Source of the DNA: DATFWC01 sp045801465
Lineage (GTDB): Bacteria > Pseudomonadota > Alphaproteobacteria > Rhizobiales > Xanthobacteraceae
Direction of reading: 5' to 3'
Length of the DNA: 25,005 nt
Assembly: GCA_045801465.1 (NCBI GenBank)
Contig: JBJMSU010000005.1
Coordinates: 1 to 25,005, forward strand
Of this stretch, positions 23,828-25,005 are shown in pieces. Both the position numbers and the translations under genes were made by a program. Within the stretch, counting starts at the first letter, position 1. Each line of letters starts with the position of its first letter. Under the pieces are notes generated by a model, which was given only the letters and a program-made list of their open reading frames with translations, made no database searches and was not told where the DNA came from.

Positions 23828-24049
23828 GTCGATCTCATTCCCGCATAGCTCGATACGTCACTGCAGCACAGAGGCAGGCCTTGGCGCTTGGCCAGCCAGG
23901 GGGCGACCACCGGCTCTCCCCAGGGAGCGAACGGTGAGCGGCTATGCCCAGTCGTGGTGATGACCGGCCCATATGTCCATATTTCTGAGCCCTGGCCATG
24001 GGGACCGCGCTATTGACCTCACCCGGAGCGGCCCTGAACACGACTGCGC
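23828..24049. other. Intergenic gap before tRNA-Lys without a recognisable gene
   Basis: This 222-base stretch separates the antitoxin remnant from tRNA-Lys. A 68-codon minus-strand frame covers most of it but has no family-like text, no ribosome binding site and odd composition, so I do not call it. The tRNA promoter should lie near its right end; the TTGACC at 24014-24019 lies 31 bases before the tRNA and could be its -35 hexamer, but no clear -10 partner is seen by eye. Confidence 0.4.
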
Positions 24050-24125
24050 GAGCCCGTAGCTCAGCTGGTAGAGCACTTGACTTTTAATCAAGTGGTCCTG
24101 GGTTCGAGTCCCAGCGGGCTCACCA
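24050..24125 (+). tRNA. tRNA-Lys (anticodon TTT)
   Basis: A 76-base cloverleaf with encoded CCA. The acceptor stem GAGCCCG (24050-24056) pairs fully with CGGGCTC (24115-24121); the discriminator is A24122 and CCA is 24123-24125. The D arm contains GCTCAGCTGGTAGAGC, the anticodon stem ACTTGA pairs with TCAAGT around loop CTTTTAA (anticodon TTT), and the T arm has CTGGGTTCGAGTCCCAG. It reads AAA and AAG lysine codons. A tyrosine integrase remnant faces its 3' end 58 bases away, so the 3' half of this gene is the likely attachment site of an integrated element. Confidence 0.97.
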
Positions 24126-24183
24126 TGGCTTGACTGGTCTGTTTATAGTTCAATGACTTGGACCTATGTTTTTGGCAAACCTG

Positions 24184-25005
24184 CTAAGGTTTGCCAATTC
24201 GTGTTCCTGTTTCGATCAGCATCGCACCTGCACTGCGTGCCAACTTCTTCTTGTTCGCCGCCCGTGTGTAGCGTTCCGGCTCGCGAAGGGTGGTCCAACC
24301 GAACCACGCCATCAGTTGGTGCGCAGTCGCACCATGATCGGCGAGCCTCGTTGCCGACGCCTTGCGCAGCCCGTGTGCGGAATAGCCCTTCGGGACGCCG
24401 GCTACGTCGCACATTTCTCGGAACCAGTTTCCAAAGCCCGCTGCAGTGAACGGCTTGCCAAAATCGGTCGTGAGGAAGGTGAGATTGTCGCTTGCCATGG
24501 CGGCAAGTGCTTCCGCCAGCTCCGCAGCAAGGGCACACCCTCGACCAGCGTTCCCGCTGCCCGATAGGTGAATTCACCATCGCGTACATGTTGGCGCCCC
24601 AGGCCGACAACGTCGCCGCGGCGAGAACCGACATTCAGTAAAAGCTCCAGAGCAAGCCTTGCGCGCGTGCCGATCGCGTGGTGTTCGCCATAGATCGCGA
24701 TGTGGCTTTCGTCCCACGTCTTGAACCCCTCGCCCTTGATCTCCGGACGCTTGACGCCGACGGTTGGATCGTCCTTACGCATTTTCAATGCGATGGCATA
24801 TTCCATCAGCGCGTGCAGCGTCTTGAGGAAGTTGCGGGCCGCGGCTGGCGTCGTCCACTTCGCTGCAACCATCCTGTCGACGTGACCGCGCTCCAAGTGC
24901 AACACGCGCTTGTCGCCGTGCTCGGCTCGGAGAAATGCAAGTCCCACGCGACATCGAGTTTTTCCTGTTCAGGCCGGAGCGTAAATCGCGGGAAGTTGGC
25001 GCCAC
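24184..25005 (-). pseudogene. Tyrosine-type site-specific integrase, frameshifted twice and cut by window edge
   Basis: The minus strand encodes about 270 residues of a phage-type integrase, but in three successive frames. The carboxy-terminal catalytic part (24184 to about 24525) has HGLRK (H-x-x-R), a tryptophan-containing GWTT box and the nucleophile tyrosine in ERYTRAANKKK. The middle (about 24525-24968) carries FLRAEHGDKRV, the core-binding helices and the first catalytic arginine in GSRRGDVV. One lost base near 24524-24530 separates them: restoring it joins GVPLL to AELAEALAAM. A second shift at about 24969-24974 makes a TGA; restoring one A joins LRPE to TGKTRCRV. Both repairs give family-like text. 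The amino end lies beyond 25005. The gene converges on tRNA-Lys, the usual geometry for an island or prophage inserted in a tRNA. It is presumably inactive. Confidence 0.85.

Noticed and set aside
23835..24041. 68-codon minus-strand frame before tRNA-Lys
   Set aside because: There is no family-like pattern and no ribosome binding site, and it lies in a decayed region.
24184..25005. Functional integrase produced by programmed frameshifting
   Set aside because: There are two separate single-base losses without slippery heptamers or a nearby stimulatory structure; decay is simpler.

Overview
The window looks like a chromosomal segment from a GC-rich alphaproteobacterium of the Hyphomicrobiales (Rhizobiales), most like the Bradyrhizobium/Rhodopseudomonas/Xanthobacteraceae group. 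The evidence is the sdhE-mfd and recG neighbourhood, a glmU-glmS pair, a Bradyrhizobium-type NdvB/NdvC (GH17 and GH17-GT2) glucan locus, a Bug-type solute-binding protein, and palindromic intergenic repeats of the kind common in that group. Genus cannot be fixed without a search.

Layout. 1-641: amino-terminal part of a patatin-like phospholipase (minus strand, runs off the left edge). 668-1851: two overlapping HupE/UreJ-family membrane proteins (minus). 1963-2328: a small DUF559 (Vsr-like) nuclease-fold protein (plus) of visibly lower GC, followed by a 190-bp palindromic element. 2548-6347: sdhE and mfd (minus). 6526-9634: an LpxO-like lipid A hydroxylase and recG (plus); this pair has related inverted repeats on both sides. 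9734-11134: a TerB-like membrane-anchored protein and a DUF502 membrane protein (minus). 11213-14513: glmU then glmS (minus), two steps of UDP-N-acetylglucosamine synthesis. 14650-15958: a membrane-anchored SPOR-like protein and a small multi-pass membrane protein (plus). 15906-21106: a glucan locus with ndvC-like (minus), a small exported four-cysteine protein and ndvB-like (both plus). 21187-23515: an M20 amidohydrolase and, upstream of it in the same direction, a Bug/TctC solute-binding protein (minus). 23566-23827: remains of a type II toxin-antitoxin pair. 24050-24125: tRNA-Lys(TTT). 24184-25005: a tyrosine integrase broken by two frameshifts, facing the tRNA 3' end.

Most of the window is core genome: DNA repair (mfd, recG), succinate dehydrogenase maturation (sdhE), cell-wall precursor synthesis (glmU, glmS), outer-membrane lipid modification (lpxO-like) and periplasmic glucan synthesis (ndv-like). 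The envelope theme runs from 6.5 to 21 kb. Mobile or accessory material lies at 1.9-2.5 kb and at the right end, where single-base frameshifts in the antitoxin and integrase contrast with intact core genes. That suggests real decay at the edge of an old tRNA-borne island. The most interesting part is the ndv-like locus: the small four-cysteine exported protein sits where ndvD was described in Bradyrhizobium japonicum but is clearly smaller. No CRISPR array, rRNA gene or complete insertion sequence was seen.
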